From an uncultured Megasphaera sp. (GTDB lineage: Bacteria > Bacillota > Negativicutes > Veillonellales > Megasphaeraceae), in contig CALBLM010000103.1 of assembly GCA_937895695.1 (NCBI GenBank), positions 1 to 6,252 on the forward strand: a stretch of 6,252 bases of DNA, in the 5' to 3' direction. The notes under the pieces were generated by a model, which saw only the letters and a list, made by a program, of their open reading frames with translations, was not told the DNA's origin and did no database searches. The position numbers and the translations under genes were made by a program. Positions within the stretch are counted from its first letter, which is position 1; each line of letters opens with the position of its first letter. Shown in pieces: positions 5,437-6,252 of the stretch.

Positions 5437-6102
5437 ATGAAATTCACCTATTATGGTCATGCTGCCTTTACACTCAGTGACGGCCAAACAACGTTGTTAT
5501 TTGACCCATATATTACCGATAATCCTTGGACAACCGTCTGTCCCACAGACATTTCTTGCCAGTATATTCTGATTTCCCATGCACACGGCGACCATTACGG
5601 CGATGCCGAAGCCATTGCCAAAGCACAGGATGCTACCATTATCAGCACTGCTGAAGTAGCCGGCAAAGCAGGAGAAGCCGGCTGTAAGGCCCATGCCATG
5701 CACGTCGGCGGCAGCGTAAACATGCCCTTTGGCAAAGTCCGCCTGACACCGGCTTTTCACGGTTCCGGCATTGCCGGAGGACTAGCCTGCGGCATCATCG
5801 TTGAATTCGGCGGCAAACGCATCTACTATGCTGGCGATACAGGCGTATTTTCCGATATGAAACTACTCAGCCGCTTCGGTCCTATCGACTGCGCTATTCT
5901 CCCTATCGGCGACAATTTCACCATGGGAATCGAAGATGCTGCCTTAGCCGCATCCTGGATCGCTCCCCGCTTTGTCATCCCAGTTCATTACAAAACATGG
6001 CCCGTCATTGACACCGATCCCGAAACCTATAAAATTACAACTGAATCACGCTATCACGTTCCCGTCCAAGTCGTAGCACCGGGGACAACCTATGAATGGT
6101 AA
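5437..6102 (+). CDS. UPF0173 family metal-dependent hydrolase (metallo-beta-lactamase fold, YtkL-like)
   Basis: The 221 residues fit the UPF0173 family (about 225), cytoplasmic single-domain metallo-beta-lactamase-fold hydrolases whose natural substrate is unknown. It opens with the family hallmark KFTYYGHAAF (2-11) and FDPYITDNP (22-30). Metal ligands are all visible: HAHGDH (48-53), His108 in AFHGS, Asp134 in YAGDTG and His184 in PVHY. TAAGGAG ends 6 bases before the ATG at 5437; a longer frame from 5377 would overlap the upstream gene and is rejected. It follows the cysteine-rich gene by 10 bases and ends at a strong terminator. Its codons are much richer in G/C than those of the Rpn gene. 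RNase Z or glyoxalase II assignments are unlikely given the size and the family start motif. Confidence 0.93.
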   Translation: MKFTYYGHAAFTLSDGQTTLLFDPYITDNPWTTVCPTDISCQYILISHAHGDHYGDAEAIAKAQDATIISTAEVAGKAGEAGCKAHAMHVGGSVNMPFGKVRLTPAFHGSGIAGGLACGIIVEFGGKRIYYAGDTGVFSDMKLLSRFGPIDCAILPIGDNFTMGIEDAALAASWIAPRFVIPVHYKTWPVIDTDPETYKITTESRYHVPVQVVAPGTTYEW

Positions 6103-6111
6103 CAAAATCCG

Positions 6112-6144
6112 CACGGAAGTCTGCAAAGGCTTCCGTGTTTTTTT
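6112..6144 (+). terminator. Intrinsic terminator of the UPF0173 operon
   Basis: An 11-pair stem (6112-6122 with 6127-6137, one U-G pair) is closed by a GCAA tetraloop of the GNRA type and followed by seven T (6138-6144). It starts 9 bases after the stop codon. Confidence 0.95.
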
Positions 6145-6168
6145 CTGTTTCTTAACCTTATAACAGCT

Positions 6169-6229
6169 AAAAAACATAAAAAGGAAGTGGTGAACAACAT
6201 GATTCCTCATGCATTCACCACTTCCTTTT
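6169..6229 (-). terminator. Long hairpin terminator, probably for a convergent gene beyond the right edge
   Basis: A perfect 16-pair stem (6179-6194 with 6214-6229) is topped by an inner 5-pair stem CATGA/TCATG (6198-6202 with 6207-6211). Read on the minus strand it is followed by TTTTTATGTTTTTT, a good termination tail. On the plus strand the right arm ends in TTTT then CTATAC, so it may also back up the upstream terminator. No coding sequence is visible from 6103 to 6252. Confidence 0.8.
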
Positions 6230-6252
6230 CTATACTGCGTATGGAGTTAATC

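Noticed and set aside
1..6252. CRISPR array, tRNA or rRNA genes
   Set aside because: No regularly spaced repeats and no cloverleaf or rRNA-like sequence were noticed on either strand.

Overview
The window looks like a chromosomal stretch of a low-to-moderate GC bacterium of the Bacillota. Strong AGGAGG-type ribosome binding sites, TTG and GTG starts, a YlbF-family protein and a stand-alone UPF0173 hydrolase support this. A Negativicutes genome (Megasphaera/Veillonella-like) is my best guess, inferred from the general look of the proteins and not from any search. Base composition varies: positions 481-540, inside the leftmost gene, have 11 G/C of 60, while positions 5701-5760, inside the rightmost gene, have 36 of 60.

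Left block (about 1-1060): a single AT-rich gene on the minus strand encodes a recombination-promoting nuclease (Rpn, PD-(D/E)XK superfamily). It has its own sigma70-type promoter and sits between two hairpin terminators, so it is transcriptionally isolated. It carries a tandem four-residue GRKE repeat near its C-terminus and an in-frame internal ATG behind a good ribosome binding site. Together these match the published E. coli RpnL/RpnS toxin-antitoxin architecture, in which a short C-terminal product made from inside the gene neutralises the full-length nuclease and the system acts against phage. This is the most interesting feature of the window.

Central block (1060-4930, minus strand): typA/bipA (ribosome-associated GTPase) has its own promoter and a clean intrinsic terminator. 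Upstream of it lies a compact three-gene operon, trmL-like tRNA 2'-O-methyltransferase, a ylbF-family gene, then murB (peptidoglycan precursor reductase). Spacing there is 13 nt, then an 11-nt overlap. The murB-typA gap holds a long-arm inverted repeat that ends in a T tract and overlaps the typA -35 box.

Right block (4930-6252): a divergent plus-strand pair. The first gene encodes a small cysteine-rich protein resembling one half of a CCG-type Fe-S domain protein. Ten bases later comes a UPF0173 metallo-beta-lactamase-fold hydrolase. A 12-bp palindrome lies at the presumed transcription start of this pair, between it and trmL. The block ends with a strong intrinsic terminator and then a second long hairpin, which probably terminates a convergent gene lying beyond the right edge. 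No tRNA, rRNA, CRISPR array or insertion sequence was seen.
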